A stretch of 38,796 bases of DNA from Winkia neuii subsp. neuii DSM 8576 (GCF_000420405.1 NZ_ATUW01000012.1:1-38796); one strand, 5' to 3'. Shown: positions 1 to 8,196, numbered from the stretch's first letter. Notes: generated by a model not told the origin, from the letters alone. Numbers and translations are program-made.

Positions 1-2
1 CT

Positions 3-380
3 GTAGAGCTTGCGGCCGATTCGTCTATGTTTGGTAGCCCCTGGCCAGTAGGAGCAGGCCTTACAATGGTGGTTCTGGCAGTGGTCTTTTACCATTGGAT
101 GGCAAGAAGTACAGGCAGTAGTATGAAGCCGTACGTGGTTTTTGCTTGTTGCGCCGGGCTGGTGCTAGCCGCAAGGGTTATTTATACCGGTCACCTGTTA
201 GCACTGGTCTTTATTCCTGTTGTGTTAGTGCTCGCGTTTATTGTTTTTCTGATGGACCAGGTAGCGGCAGCGTACATGGCTGAAAACCACTTCACTAAGG
301 ACGTGACAGTTGGGGTAAGCTTCCTCCTCACCTACGAGATGGGGGCAATATTCACCCTATCAGCACTAATAACCTACTGA
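3..380 (+). CDS. Small integral membrane protein, unrecognised, possibly 5'-partial
   Basis: I do not recognise this protein. It is almost entirely hydrophobic, with about three to four predicted membrane segments: one just after the ATG at 27, two in the middle, and one near the C-terminus ending ALITY. The reading frame is open to the left edge of the window. The first in-frame ATG at 27 has no visible ribosome binding site, so the gene may start upstream of the window. If it starts at 27 it encodes 117 residues. It faces the minus-strand Dms accessory genes convergently and is probably not part of that operon. No catalytic motif is visible. Confidence 0.55.
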   Translation, partial: VELAADSSMFGSPWPVGAGLTMVVLAVVFYHWMARSTGSSMKPYVVFACCAGLVLAARVIYTGHLLALVFIPVVLVLAFIVFLMDQVAAAYMAENHFTKDVTVGVSFLLTYEMGAIFTLSALITY

Positions 381-446
381 GCCCCACCCACCCGGAGGTA
401 TCAGTAGAAGCCCGCTCTTGCGTTATGCACCAGTGCTCGCCCTGGA

Positions 447-1295
447 CTAGATGCCGCGAAGTTGGCGGCGCACGTCCTCGGGAAGAGCTGCTAATGCCTT
501 TTCAGGCATTACCGCGGTGAAAGGGTGTTGCATCCGGTAGGCGCACATGCGGCAGTACTTACCTTCGGCGGCCGGGTGCGGATTCTTGCACTTTGCGCAG
601 GCAACAAGGTCCTCAGTGTCTGCTTGTTTACCCTCGAAAGGTGCGAGCATGGCAGCAGAGGTGAAATCCTGTTTGCTGCGGGCGGGACAGTAGTGCACGG
701 CCACCTGGCAGGCGGGGCACAGTGCAGTGAAGTTTGCGGCTGCCTCCCGGGCGGTAAACTCCCGTGCCTCATTAGCGGGGCAGGCCCCAATGAGGCTGTT
801 GCAACTGGTGCAGCGGACGGCATGTAAGGCGTCGGCGGCAGAAAAATCGGTGGGCCTAAAGATAGCGTGGGCTTCGGCCAGATTGTGGAAGGCCTCGAAG
901 GTGCGCCAAGCATTAGAGGCAGAAACCGTGAGGGCTGAATCTGACGGCGTTGGCAATAGCGACCTACGCGGCAATTGCACAGTTGCCATATCTATGGTCT
1001 GGGCCTTTCGCGCCGGCCTAGCAGGAGCATTATACGGGCTGGCCAGATCGCCAAGCACGGCCCGCAAGCGCTGGAGTGGAGACCCGTGCTCACAAGAAAG
1101 GATTTGTAAATAGGAGGCCCCCTGCACTAGTAGCTGCGCCGCACTCGCCGCATCTAAATCGCGCACGCACCCCTGCCAACGGAGCCTAACATCGGCTTTC
1201 CCAACGGGAGGAGCCGGCACATGATCGCAGTAAACCACCAGGTTTTCTACCGGATCGGTCGCAGCCAACCACCGCAGTACTCCGCGCAGCGACAT
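447..1295 (-). CDS. Cys-rich accessory protein of the Dms cluster, function unknown
   Basis: This 282-residue protein is not assigned to a family I can name. Its C-terminal half carries many cysteines in knuckle-like pairs: CTSC, a second Cys about six residues on (IGAC), CPAC, a lone Cys (YCPAR), CAKC and CRMC near the end. This suggests zinc-ribbon or rubredoxin-like metal binding, as in molybdoenzyme accessory proteins of the FdhE type, but no full FdhE match can be claimed. The N-terminal 90 residues contain a WQGC...LSC spacing vaguely like the Fe-S domain of MvhD-type proteins. The ATG abuts the TAG of the upstream chaperone gene with no gap, so the two are probably co-translated. It is the last gene of the three-gene chaperone operon. 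A role in maturing or inspecting the Dms catalytic subunits is an inference from context. Confidence 0.8.
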   Translation of the reverse strand: MSLRGVLRWLAATDPVENLVVYCDHVPAPPVGKADVRLRWQGCVRDLDAASAAQLLVQGASYLQILSCEHGSPLQRLRAVLGDLASPYNAPARPARKAQTIDMATVQLPRRSLLPTPSDSALTVSASNAWRTFEAFHNLAEAHAIFRPTDFSAADALHAVRCTSCNSLIGACPANEAREFTAREAAANFTALCPACQVAVHYCPARSKQDFTSAAMLAPFEGKQADTEDLVACAKCKNPHPAAEGKYCRMCAYRMQHPFTAVMPEKALAALPEDVRRQLRGI

Positions 1296-1958
1296 CTATA
1301 TCTCTGTCTCGGAAGGCCCAGCCGTAGCTGGATCTAAGCTGAGGGCTTCCTGGGCGAGGGCAGCTGCCTCTTTCACCAGGGCAGCCACCAGTTCGCCGGC
1401 GGCCCGGTAAGTGGGCGAGGCCGATTCGGCGCGCACGCCACCAACAACATGTACCGCCAAGGGGCCAGTATGCGAATCCAAAAAATCGTTCAATGCGTGG
1501 GCAACCTTACGCGCACCCTGCGTGTCGCCCTCCCGCCAAAGGCCTGCCAGAAACGTAGCAAGGTGGCCTACGAATGCCAGCTGGGTGGCAAAATGGCCCG
1601 CAGGCAGCTGAGGCGTAGGCGCAGTAAAACCAAACTTCGAGTACAGGGCGGGTAAGGACGCGCCCACATCCTGGCCCAGCAAAGACACGCGCCCCAAAGG
1701 CCCAAACAGGCGGGCGTACTCGTTTGAAAGGTCGCGCCCGTGCTCGTGGCCGGCCTCGAGGGTAGCTGCCGCCTGGACAGACTGTTCGTCCCGCAGCGGC
1801 CACATGCGCAGCAAGGCGGGGTTGGAAATATTTTCGAGCAAGCCCCGATCCGGCATTGCCGCGAACATCTTGTGAAGCACAGAAGCGGCAGTGCCGACGC
1901 GTACGCCACGGGAAGTAATGTCGTCTGCAGGTGGGGCAGTAAACGGGTCGAATGCCAC
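1296..1958 (-). CDS. TorD/DmsD-family molybdoenzyme chaperone (second copy)
   Basis: The protein has 220 residues with the all-helical character of TorD/DmsD chaperones. Around residues 75-90 it has the family-like segment EYARLFGPLGRVSLL (Tyr, Leu-Phe, Gly-Pro), followed by an ALYSKFGF helix. These cytoplasmic chaperones bind the twin-arginine signal of a molybdopterin enzyme until cofactor insertion is complete. I chose the GTG at 1958: it lies about 9 bases after GGAAGGA and overlaps the TAG of the upstream gene by one base. The frame stays open further upstream to 2186, but that stretch lies entirely inside the upstream gene and reads as Arg-rich junk. With two Dms catalytic subunits in the window, one chaperone per substrate is a natural inference. 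Confidence 0.8.
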   Translation of the reverse strand: MAFDPFTAPPADDITSRGVRVGTAASVLHKMFAAMPDRGLLENISNPALLRMWPLRDEQSVQAAATLEAGHEHGRDLSNEYARLFGPLGRVSLLGQDVGASLPALYSKFGFTAPTPQLPAGHFATQLAFVGHLATFLAGLWREGDTQGARKVAHALNDFLDSHTGPLAVHVVGGVRAESASPTYRAAGELVAALVKEAAALAQEALSLDPATAGPSETEI

Positions 1959-2692
1959 TACAACTGATCCTTCCACGAAACAGGTTTCTGCTGGATTTCT
2001 ACAGGAGCGGAGGAATCGGTTCCACCGCAGCTGCAATCGCCGCCACAACCGCACTCGGCCGAATACCCGGCCTCTTCGAGGGCTGTCTGCCACTGGGTGA
2101 GCGTTCCCACCGCAAGCAGCTGGATCCCACGCACCCAATGCGTGTTGGCGCCCTCGGCGGCCTCGCGCAGCATCTGGGGAGCCCACTGCAGCACGTGCGT
2201 AAACGTAAAAGAGGCCGCCAGCGAAATGGCAGCTTCTGCCCGCCCAGGCTCGCCTTGGTCGAGTTCGTCGAGGGCAGCCAGGGCGGCCTTTGACAAAAAG
2301 TCCAGTTCCAACCCCACGTGGTCGTCCGGGTCGTGCCCCAATCGGGGAGCCTGGTACCCGAGCGCCTCGTAAAAAGCCCTGACCTGCATGGTCTCATCGT
2401 CAAAAACCAGCCCATCGGTGCCGCGATGCACGGACTCATAAGGGGGGACTTTTGCACTCGCAGTGATCCCATACAACTGGTTTTGATCCGCCCAGCGGGT
2501 GTACTCGTCCTCGCCCGCGCTGTGCGAAATTTCGCGGGCACCATCCTTAGTGTGCCCCTCTAGTGGGAGCGGCCACTGCCCGATCAGGTCGCGCATAGAA
2601 GCGGCCGTTTGGTCGCTAGCGGGGCTCAGGTGCAAAGAGGCGAGCACGGCAAAAGCCGCGCTGAAGGAATCAAGTTTATCTGCGTCAACCAT
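1958..2692 (-). CDS. TorD/DmsD-family chaperone with Cys-rich C-terminal tail
   Basis: This 244-residue protein matches the TorD family pattern. It has a PPYESVHRG segment, then VRAFYEALGY and a DPDDHVGLELDFLS motif, which is the typical chaperone core with Pro/Asp-Asp-His. TorD proteins hold apo-molybdoenzymes for cofactor loading and Tat export. What is odd is the C-terminal tail, which has a dense CGCGGDCSCGG cluster (five Cys in about 12 residues, counting the preceding Glu-Cys) that is not part of the usual family. It could bind a metal or Fe-S cluster. The ATG has AGGA four bases upstream. It is the first gene of a tight operon with the second chaperone (one-base overlap) and the Cys-rich 282-residue protein. 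Confidence 0.85.
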   Translation of the reverse strand: MVDADKLDSFSAAFAVLASLHLSPASDQTAASMRDLIGQWPLPLEGHTKDGAREISHSAGEDEYTRWADQNQLYGITASAKVPPYESVHRGTDGLVFDDETMQVRAFYEALGYQAPRLGHDPDDHVGLELDFLSKAALAALDELDQGEPGRAEAAISLAASFTFTHVLQWAPQMLREAAEGANTHWVRGIQLLAVGTLTQWQTALEEAGYSAECGCGGDCSCGGTDSSAPVEIQQKPVSWKDQL

Positions 2693-2960
2693 AGGATCCT
2701 ATCGTTACAAAGTATCGCCAACGAGCGCCAGCAACTGGCAGGCCCGGGGTGAAAACTGCATAAATACCATGATAAAGCCTGTTCACGGCCCGGCCTGCCT
2801 TCGGGCCTCACTTTCGTCCGAGAGCGATGCTTATATCAATAATTCCAGTGGGTGACAGCTAAATTGCCTGCTAGATTTCTAGCTACTGATTTGGGGAGCA
2901 GAAAGCCTACGTTGATATCGGGGCAAACCGACCGATTAGGCTTTTAGGTTACTTGGCAGG
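2693..2960. other. Intergenic leader of the chaperone operon with a short palindrome
   Basis: This gap lies upstream of the minus-strand chaperone operon and downstream of the low-GC cassette. It contains the near-perfect palindrome GCTAGATTTCTAGC at 2870-2883 (six-base arms around TT), which could be an operator or a weak hairpin. I see no convincing coding sequence, and no clear -35/-10 pair for the chaperone operon. Confidence 0.35.
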
Positions 2961-3548
2961 CTAGTTATTTTCAGCATCCTTGAACATGTCGCTGGCGAAG
3001 ACACGCATCGATTCCTGGTCGTTGGAGTCGGTATCGGAGCCTGACTTGAAATGTTCGCGTGTCACAACCTTAGTCTCTTCCCACTTATCCCGCAGTTCTG
3101 CGCGCGTCATTACTGCGCCCCAGGGCTTACTCCACAATGCTTCTACTAGCAGTATGGTGGGATACGTGGCAGCGACACATCCGGTGGTAATTAGGTCGTG
3201 GCTTGCAACCCAGGCGAGCACACTCCCGACCGCCAATGAGAAAACTACTCCTATGAAATAGTTCCATTTGGTACCGGGCTGGACGTTGTTATGTTTCCGC
3301 TGAAGGTAGTAGAAGAGCGCAGAGCTGAAAAGCTCCGAGGTGAGCATGATGCCTGCTAACACTGGTACTAACAGGTGAAGGTTCAGCTTATGCTCACCTA
3401 AGAATAGATTTCCAAGACCAAAAACGAGTAAAGCGATTAAGAACTTCAGGAATCCAAGGAAGAGGTTTCCAGCAAAAACGTGCTGGAATTCAGGTAAGGC
3501 TTCCGGGGTAGAATTCTTGGTATTTGTGTTGTCAGCCGAAGCACGCAT
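2961..3548 (-). CDS. Four-helix membrane protein of the low-GC cassette, unrecognised
   Basis: The 195-residue protein has a polar N-terminus of about 25 residues, then roughly four hydrophobic segments (about residues 28-50, 57-80, 95-112 and 119-137). A long charged cytoplasmic-like tail follows, rich in Lys, Glu and Asp. I do not recognise the family. Its ATG lies 17 bases inside the 3' end of the upstream 143-residue ORF, so translation is probably coupled. Base composition is visibly more AT-rich than the flanking dms genes. A small, partly hydrophobic peptide gene coupled to a small polytopic membrane protein recalls bacteriocin/immunity or toxin/antidote pairs, but no sequence motif proves this. 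Confidence 0.7.
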   Translation of the reverse strand: MRASADNTNTKNSTPEALPEFQHVFAGNLFLGFLKFLIALLVFGLGNLFLGEHKLNLHLLVPVLAGIMLTSELFSSALFYYLQRKHNNVQPGTKWNYFIGVVFSLAVGSVLAWVASHDLITTGCVAATYPTILLVEALWSKPWGAVMTRAELRDKWEETKVVTREHFKSGSDTDSNDQESMRVFASDMFKDAENN

Positions 3549-3963
3549 TTATGACGCCGTCCACCCCTAATATTTGCTCCAATATTTTAGTAGCCTCAGG
3601 GCCTAGTTCTACCACCGCCTGTCCGGTATGTATCACGCGTAGGATTCCCTTTACGCCCCCGTAAAGTTTTCTAGCCTTCTTTATCCATGAAATAATCTTT
3701 GCAACAGGCACTAGGTTCGTCAAAATTGCTGAAGCAACCTGCGACGCGCAAAGGGCCCAGTTGGTAGCCGTAACTGCTCGGGAGATGCCAACGGTATTTA
3801 CTCCTTTAAGCGCATTTTTAATGGCTGCAGCGACCTCAGGGTTAGAGGGGCTCCCGTCCTTTATGTCTTCAGGAAGCGAATCGATGATTTCATATCCCTT
3901 CTCCGTCGAAGTATGAAAGTGCGCTTCGCCGCACACGATACGCATCGTAGAGTAGCCGCGCAA
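3532..3963 (-). CDS. Small protein with hydrophobic helix and basic patch, unrecognised
   Basis: The protein has up to 143 residues if started at the TTG at 3963, or 137 from the ATG at 3945. Neither start has a clear ribosome binding site, so the start is uncertain. The N-terminal third is polar and acidic. The middle has an amphipathic/hydrophobic stretch (WALCASQVASAILTNLVP onward) followed by a basic patch (IKKARKLYGG). The end is hydrophobic and stops at NACFG. It overlaps the following membrane-protein gene by 17 bases. It sits between dmsC and the chaperone operon in a locally AT-rich segment, so it looks like an insertion. A membrane-active peptide precursor is one possible reading, and an orphan cell-surface or regulatory protein is another. 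Confidence 0.5.
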   Translation of the reverse strand: MRGYSTMRIVCGEAHFHTSTEKGYEIIDSLPEDIKDGSPSNPEVAAAIKNALKGVNTVGISRAVTATNWALCASQVASAILTNLVPVAKIISWIKKARKLYGGVKGILRVIHTGQAVVELGPEATKILEQILGVDGVINACFG

Positions 3964-4025
3964 GTGGAGTATGACTTGCTAGCGCTCCGCCTGCCGTGAG
4001 CCTCGCCGCCCTCTGCTTGGGCACG

Positions 4026-4064
4026 TAAAAACCCGGGTCGGTTGCGACTGCAACTAACCCGGGT
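4026..4064 (-). terminator. Rho-independent terminator after dmsC
   Basis: ACCCGGGT (4031-4038) and ACCCGGGT (4057-4064) are self-complementary arms. Inside them GTTGC (4041-4045) pairs with GCAAC (4050-4054) around a four-base loop. On the minus strand the stem is followed directly by a run of T (complement of 4027-4031). It lies about 20 bases beyond the dmsC stop. Confidence 0.8.
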
Positions 4065-4083
4065 ATTTATTGTAAGTGGCCTG

Positions 4084-5202
4084 CTACCCCATCGTGGTGT
4101 TGATGCCAGCACGGATTAGGCCTTCGTAATGGAGGCCGCGTCCCAAAAGCTCGGTGGCAATAGCCAAAATGAAGGCGATCGCAAGCAAAACTACTAGCAG
4201 GGTGGAAGGGCTAGTAGCCTTTTCCAGTTGTTTGCGCAAAACAAGCGCAATCAGTAGCACAGCTAGGGCGAGGGTGATTAGGCGGATCGCTAAATATCCG
4301 TGTGCCATCATGGCGTGCGCAACCTGGCGTTCCACCTGGCTTCCGAGGCCCAAACCGGTCATGTGGAACGGATAGGCAACCAGCATGATTGCCCCCGCGA
4401 TCGCCGCAATAGTGGTTGCCATGCGCATAGAACGCTGGGCGAGCGAAACCATTTCGATGGTAAGGCGGCCTTCGGGGAACAGGCCACGTGAAATCAGGCC
4501 GGTGGCCTTGCGGAAAGCAGAAACGGAATCGCCCTCGCCGCCAGCTTTGCCGGTGGACTTGTACTCGCGCCACTGCTGTGCGGTGATCTTGCCCTTGGCT
4601 ACGTCCTCTTCTTGGAGCTGCGCCCCGGACACCAGTGGAGTGGGTTTGCCGTCGTGCCCGTTTTGTACGCTCCAGGCGGTGTACAACGCCACTGCCACAG
4701 CCAGCGAGCCTGTGAAAAATGCCGAGCAGAAGAACGACACCCAGGTGAACCAGGAATGCCAAGCAGGAACGGTTTCGGTGAAGTAGTAGACCCCGCACAT
4801 CGACACCAGCAGTGCGAGCCCGGCGAGTGCGGTCAGCACGGCCAGCACGTCCCGGAGTTTACGCGAAAAGAGTTCGAACCACTGGGTGATAGCAAACAGT
4901 GCACCAAAGCCCGCATACAGCACGCCGGAGATGAGTTCGCGTGACAACCACGACGATCCTAGGTGAAGCAGGGTGAAAGGCGAGTGCAACGGGTCGTTCA
5001 GGTGGAAGAATGCGGCAAAGAAGCCCAGCACCAGCAGTGGCCCCGCTGCATACATGCCGGCGTTGGTGATCCGGTCAATAGTTACGTGGCGCATGCCCGA
5101 CCAGCGGCCGATGAATTGGATGAGGCCAAGAATCCAAAATGCCCCCACGGACATTTGCGCCACAACAGTAAAGATGATCATTGGCAGTTCGCCGATGTGC
5201 AT
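4084..5202 (-). CDS. dmsC: DMSO reductase family membrane anchor subunit (DmsC-like)
   Basis: The 372-residue polytopic membrane protein begins MHIGELPMIIFTVVAQMSVG, a start typical of DmsC anchors. About eight membrane segments can be drawn. DmsC oxidises menaquinol and passes electrons to the Fe-S subunit DmsB. The protein is longer than the Escherichia coli anchor (287 residues) because of a charged loop at about residues 181-255. The ATG has AGGAG 6-7 bases upstream. It follows dmsB by 20 bases in the same operon and is followed by a strong terminator. No catalytic subunit lies in this operon. The two candidates are 5 and 11 kb away, so this anchor probably serves both. Confidence 0.9.
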   Translation of the reverse strand: MHIGELPMIIFTVVAQMSVGAFWILGLIQFIGRWSGMRHVTIDRITNAGMYAAGPLLVLGFFAAFFHLNDPLHSPFTLLHLGSSWLSRELISGVLYAGFGALFAITQWFELFSRKLRDVLAVLTALAGLALLVSMCGVYYFTETVPAWHSWFTWVSFFCSAFFTGSLAVAVALYTAWSVQNGHDGKPTPLVSGAQLQEEDVAKGKITAQQWREYKSTGKAGGEGDSVSAFRKATGLISRGLFPEGRLTIEMVSLAQRSMRMATTIAAIAGAIMLVAYPFHMTGLGLGSQVERQVAHAMMAHGYLAIRLITLALAVLLIALVLRKQLEKATSPSTLLVVLLAIAFILAIATELLGRGLHYEGLIRAGINTTMG

Positions 5203-5222
5203 GATGCTCCTTTTAGGAAGAC

Positions 5223-5909
5223 CTAAATCTCTTCAGGGTTCTGAATTATGCCGGTGCCTTCGTCCCACTTCTGGGCATCACGGTGCGGTTTCACTACCAG
5301 GTGTGGCTTGGTAATGGACGGATCGGGAAGCGGGGCGATGCCTGCCTCCGAACCGAATTCCTTGCGAAGCGCTTCAATGGGCCCCCAGCCGAGAGCACGC
5401 GTGGGGCAAGCATCGACACAAGCCGGATTTTGCCCCTGCTCTCGGTAGTCGTAGCACAAATCGCACTTTGACATGTGTCCGGTGCGTGAGTCAAGCTGTG
5501 GCGCCCCATATGGGCACGCCCACTGGCAGTAGCGGCAGCCCACGCATTTACTTTGGTCGACGTAAACCGTGCCGTCTTCGCGTCGGCTCATTGCGGTGGT
5601 TGGGCAAACCCGCATGCAGATGGGGTTTTCGCAGTGGTTACACGAGATCGAGGTGTAGTAGCTGAATACCGATGGGGTGAAGGTGCCTTCTTGTTTGTTG
5701 GTGTGCCAAGATCCGCCTGTGTATTCGATCACGCGGCGCCAGTTCATGCCCACCGGTAGGTCGTGTTTGTCTTTGCATGCGATTTGGCAGGCTTTGCAGC
5801 CGTTGCACAGATTTTGGTCGAAAACGAATCCGTAGCCGGCGTCCTTTTGGGTCAGCGGCTCATCTAACGTGTCATGCCTGCCGGGCTTTGGGATCACGTC
5901 CTTGGCCAT
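5223..5909 (-). CDS. dmsB: Four-[4Fe-4S] ferredoxin-type electron transfer subunit (DmsB-like)
   Basis: The 228-residue protein contains sixteen cysteines in the four-cluster pattern of DmsB/NrfC proteins: C35/38/41/45, C90/93/98/102, C122/125/128/132 and C149/152/164/168. It has no signal peptide, which agrees with the family, where DmsB is carried out bound to the catalytic subunit. It relays electrons from the anchor DmsC to the molybdenum subunit. The ATG is preceded by GAGGAGG at a good distance. It heads a dmsBC operon with a candidate promoter at 5964-5993. Having B and C without A in the operon is unusual, since dms operons are normally ABC. Confidence 0.95.
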   Translation of the reverse strand: MAKDVIPKPGRHDTLDEPLTQKDAGYGFVFDQNLCNGCKACQIACKDKHDLPVGMNWRRVIEYTGGSWHTNKQEGTFTPSVFSYYTSISCNHCENPICMRVCPTTAMSRREDGTVYVDQSKCVGCRYCQWACPYGAPQLDSRTGHMSKCDLCYDYREQGQNPACVDACPTRALGWGPIEALRKEFGSEAGIAPLPDPSITKPHLVVKPHRDAQKWDEGTGIIQNPEEI

Positions 5910-5963
5910 CGGTGCCTCCTCGATTCAAGTTTCGGTGACAAGTGTCGCTTATATCTGCCTCTT

Positions 5964-5993
5964 ACTATAGTGAGCAGCCTTTTTGGCCCTCAA
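5964..5993 (-). promoter_or_regulatory. Candidate promoter of dmsBC
   Basis: On the minus strand TTGAGG (5988-5993) and TATAGT (5964-5969) are 18 bases apart, about 55 bases before the dmsB ATG. No FNR-type TTGAT-N4-ATCAA site was found next to it. Confidence 0.4.
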
Positions 5994-6115
5994 AACAGCT
6001 GAAAACGCCGCTACTTTAGGGCACCTGGGTGTTGTTTTATTAGTAGTAGCTTTTCCCGAGGCCGTTGCCCGCCTTAGCTTGGTTGCGATTAGCCCCCATG
6101 GGGTCACTCAAGCCG

Positions 6116-7069
6116 TTAGTTGGTGAATACCTCGGCTATTTCTTTCACGTTTGCGTAAGAGGGCTGAGCTCCTAATGTGCACGTCGACTGTGCGGACACA
6201 GCGGAGGCAACTTTTGCGCCCTCGGCAATGTCTAGACCTGCAGCGGTGGTGGCTAAAAGGGTTGCGAAGAACGAATCTCCGGCCCCGGTAGTGTCGATCG
6301 CCTGTACCTTGTAGGGGGCAATTCGCGTAGCGGTGCCGCCGCTCAGCACTAGCGAACCATCCCCGCCTAAAGTAACCACGGACTCTTGGACACCTAAAGA
6401 CGCCAGGTGGGTGGAGGCCTGCTCCCAATTCGTGAAATCCAGGCGGTAGTGACCGAGCATGTCGCATAGCTCGTGTTCGTTGACAATTAGAACGTCGATA
6501 TTTTCTATCAGCTCAGCGGGAAGATCGGGCTGGAATGGCGAATTGTTGAAAAAGACACGGGTGTGGGCGCGACGGGCGATTTGTGCCGCGGCCACTACTG
6601 CATCCATACCCACCTCGAGACAAATGCCCAAGGCGTTGGCGTCTTCGATTAGGTCTGCGTGTTCGGCAACGCTTGCCGCGGTTACCGTGCCATTTGCTCC
6701 CGGCGAGACTACTATGGTGTTTTCGCCTTGCGCGTTTACTGTGATTACGGCCGTGCCCGTAGCGCCTTCCAGGCGACGGACGGCCCTGGTGTCCACGCCG
6801 GCCCGGGTGAGTGAATCAAGCAGCAGCTGCCCGTTCGCGTCGGTCCCTACAGCTCCGATCATGGCTACCTTTGCGCCCAGCAGGCCTGCCTGGACTGCTT
6901 GGTTTGCGCTCTTGCCGCCGGGAAGAATTGCCAGGTCGGAGCCCTTCACGGTTTCGCCTGGGCGTGGAAAGTTGCGAGTTTGTACGGTCAGGTCGGCATT
7001 TAGCGAGCCCACCACGGCTACTTTGCCGGGGGTAGTTGCTAACGTGTGTAGCGAATTAGCTAAGGACAT
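6116..7069 (-). CDS. rbsK: Ribokinase (PfkB family)
   Basis: The 317-residue sugar kinase phosphorylates ribose to ribose 5-phosphate. The PfkB substrate motif GGKSANQAVQAGLLG begins at residue 51. The C-terminal signature DTTGAGDSFF begins at about residue 259, with D265 as the predicted catalytic base. VVGSLNADL at the N-terminus is the usual first strand. The ATG follows the LacI-type gene's TAA by two bases, with AAGGAG overlapping that stop, so it is the last gene of the operon. Together with the nucleoside hydrolase it makes a short route from nucleosides to the pentose phosphate pathway. Ribose is inferred from context. Other PfkB pentose substrates are possible. Confidence 0.9.
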   Translation of the reverse strand: MSLANSLHTLATTPGKVAVVGSLNADLTVQTRNFPRPGETVKGSDLAILPGGKSANQAVQAGLLGAKVAMIGAVGTDANGQLLLDSLTRAGVDTRAVRRLEGATGTAVITVNAQGENTIVVSPGANGTVTAASVAEHADLIEDANALGICLEVGMDAVVAAAQIARRAHTRVFFNNSPFQPDLPAELIENIDVLIVNEHELCDMLGHYRLDFTNWEQASTHLASLGVQESVVTLGGDGSLVLSGGTATRIAPYKVQAIDTTGAGDSFFATLLATTAAGLDIAEGAKVASAVSAQSTCTLGAQPSYANVKEIAEVFTN

Positions 7070-7071
7070 TT

Positions 7072-8196
7072 TTACTCCTTTTCACTTAGAGGGCGGGTGC
7101 TAGGTTTGGGGGCGCCTGCAGGGCGCGTGGGCTGGGAACTTGGTTTCGAATTGCTGGCCGGCCGCCCGCGGTGGGTGCCCCACGCGAGGGTATCTGCCGG
7201 GCGAGCGGGGCCCAGCTGGTGGCACGGGGTGGTGGATTCGCGCGGATATAGGGTGGCCTGCTGCCACAGGGTGAGGGCCGGCGCATCTGGCGAGTCCATT
7301 CGCCGTTTTAGCAGGTCGATCGCATTTTCGGCCAACTGTTGCACGTCAGTTCCGATTGCCGTAAGCGAGGGGCGCACCGCACTAAACCAGGGGAGGTCGT
7401 CGAAAGTGGCCAGGCCTATGTGCAGGCTGCAGCGGTTCAATATTTTTAGGGCGCCGAGGGCAATCATGTTGCCCCCGGCAATAATTACGTCAGTTGGGGT
7501 GTTGCGGATTAGGTCGCGGCAGGCTGTTGCGGCGCGGTCGGGCGAATGCGGTATGTGGGCTGTAGGCAGAGCGGTGTCGGGAAAAACTTTCCGCAATTCT
7601 GTGCGCACGAGCTGAGCCCGGTCTCGGCCCGTAGAAGTATCGTTCGGCCCGCATAAGATGGCTGGGTGGCGGTATCCGGCTTGGGCGATGTGGGAGGCCA
7701 GTTGCCTTACGGCTACGGTGGCGTCAACTAGGGCTGCGTCCAGCCCCGCCCCAGCAAGATTCCTGTCGACCGTAACGGTGGGCACCTGTCCCACCAGCTT
7801 GCGGGTGCCTGCGGTGGGGGATCCGGTGGGTACTAGAAGTAGCCCGTCCACTCGCTGTTCCACCATCGAGATGACGATTTTTTCCTGTGCGGCTGCGTCC
7901 TCTTGCCCGTTGGCAATTAGCAGCGACATGCCTAGGTGCTGGGCAGCGCGCTCAACGTGGTGGGCGAGGGAGGCGAAGAACGGATTGTCGATGTCGCCGA
8001 CCGCCAGGCCCAGCACGCCAGTTTTTTGGGTGCGCAGAGCGGAGGCGGGCCCGTAGCGCCGATACCCCATTTTTTCGGCGAGGGCGCGCACCCGCTTCAC
8101 CGTGTCGGCGGGGATTTGAGGGGACCCGGCTAGGGCGCGGGAGACCGTAGAAACGGACATCCCGAGCCGGCTAGCCAGGTCCTTTTGAGTGATCAT
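7072..8196 (-). CDS. LacI-family transcriptional regulator of the nucleoside/ribose operon
   Basis: The N-terminus, TQKDLASRLGMSVSTVSRAL, is the classic LacI helix-turn-helix and is followed by the hinge helix. A periplasmic-binding-protein-like effector domain starts at about residue 60 (KTGVLGLAVGDIDNPFFA). At 374 residues it is longer than the usual 330-345 because of a low-complexity Pro/Ser/Arg-rich tail of about 45 residues. Its ATG overlaps the MFS gene stop as ATGA. It probably represses its own operon by binding the PurR/LacI-like site at 10610-10625. A nucleoside, a base or ribose is the likely effector. Confidence 0.9.
   Translation of the reverse strand: MITQKDLASRLGMSVSTVSRALAGSPQIPADTVKRVRALAEKMGYRRYGPASALRTQKTGVLGLAVGDIDNPFFASLAHHVERAAQHLGMSLLIANGQEDAAAQEKIVISMVEQRVDGLLLVPTGSPTAGTRKLVGQVPTVTVDRNLAGAGLDAALVDATVAVRQLASHIAQAGYRHPAILCGPNDTSTGRDRAQLVRTELRKVFPDTALPTAHIPHSPDRAATACRDLIRNTPTDVIIAGGNMIALGALKILNRCSLHIGLATFDDLPWFSAVRPSLTAIGTDVQQLAENAIDLLKRRMDSPDAPALTLWQQATLYPRESTTPCHQLGPARPADTLAWGTHRGRPASNSKPSSQPTRPAGAPKPSTRPLSEKE

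Noticed and set aside
1959-2186. N-terminal extension of the second chaperone
   Set aside because: It lies wholly inside the first chaperone gene in another frame, reads as Arg-rich sequence, and the GTG at 1958 has a ribosome binding site and coupled stop.
3861-4112. An 83-residue minus-strand reading frame across the dmsC terminator
   Set aside because: It overlaps the terminator hairpin and the start of the low-GC cassette, and has an Arg/Ser-rich composition with no protein character.
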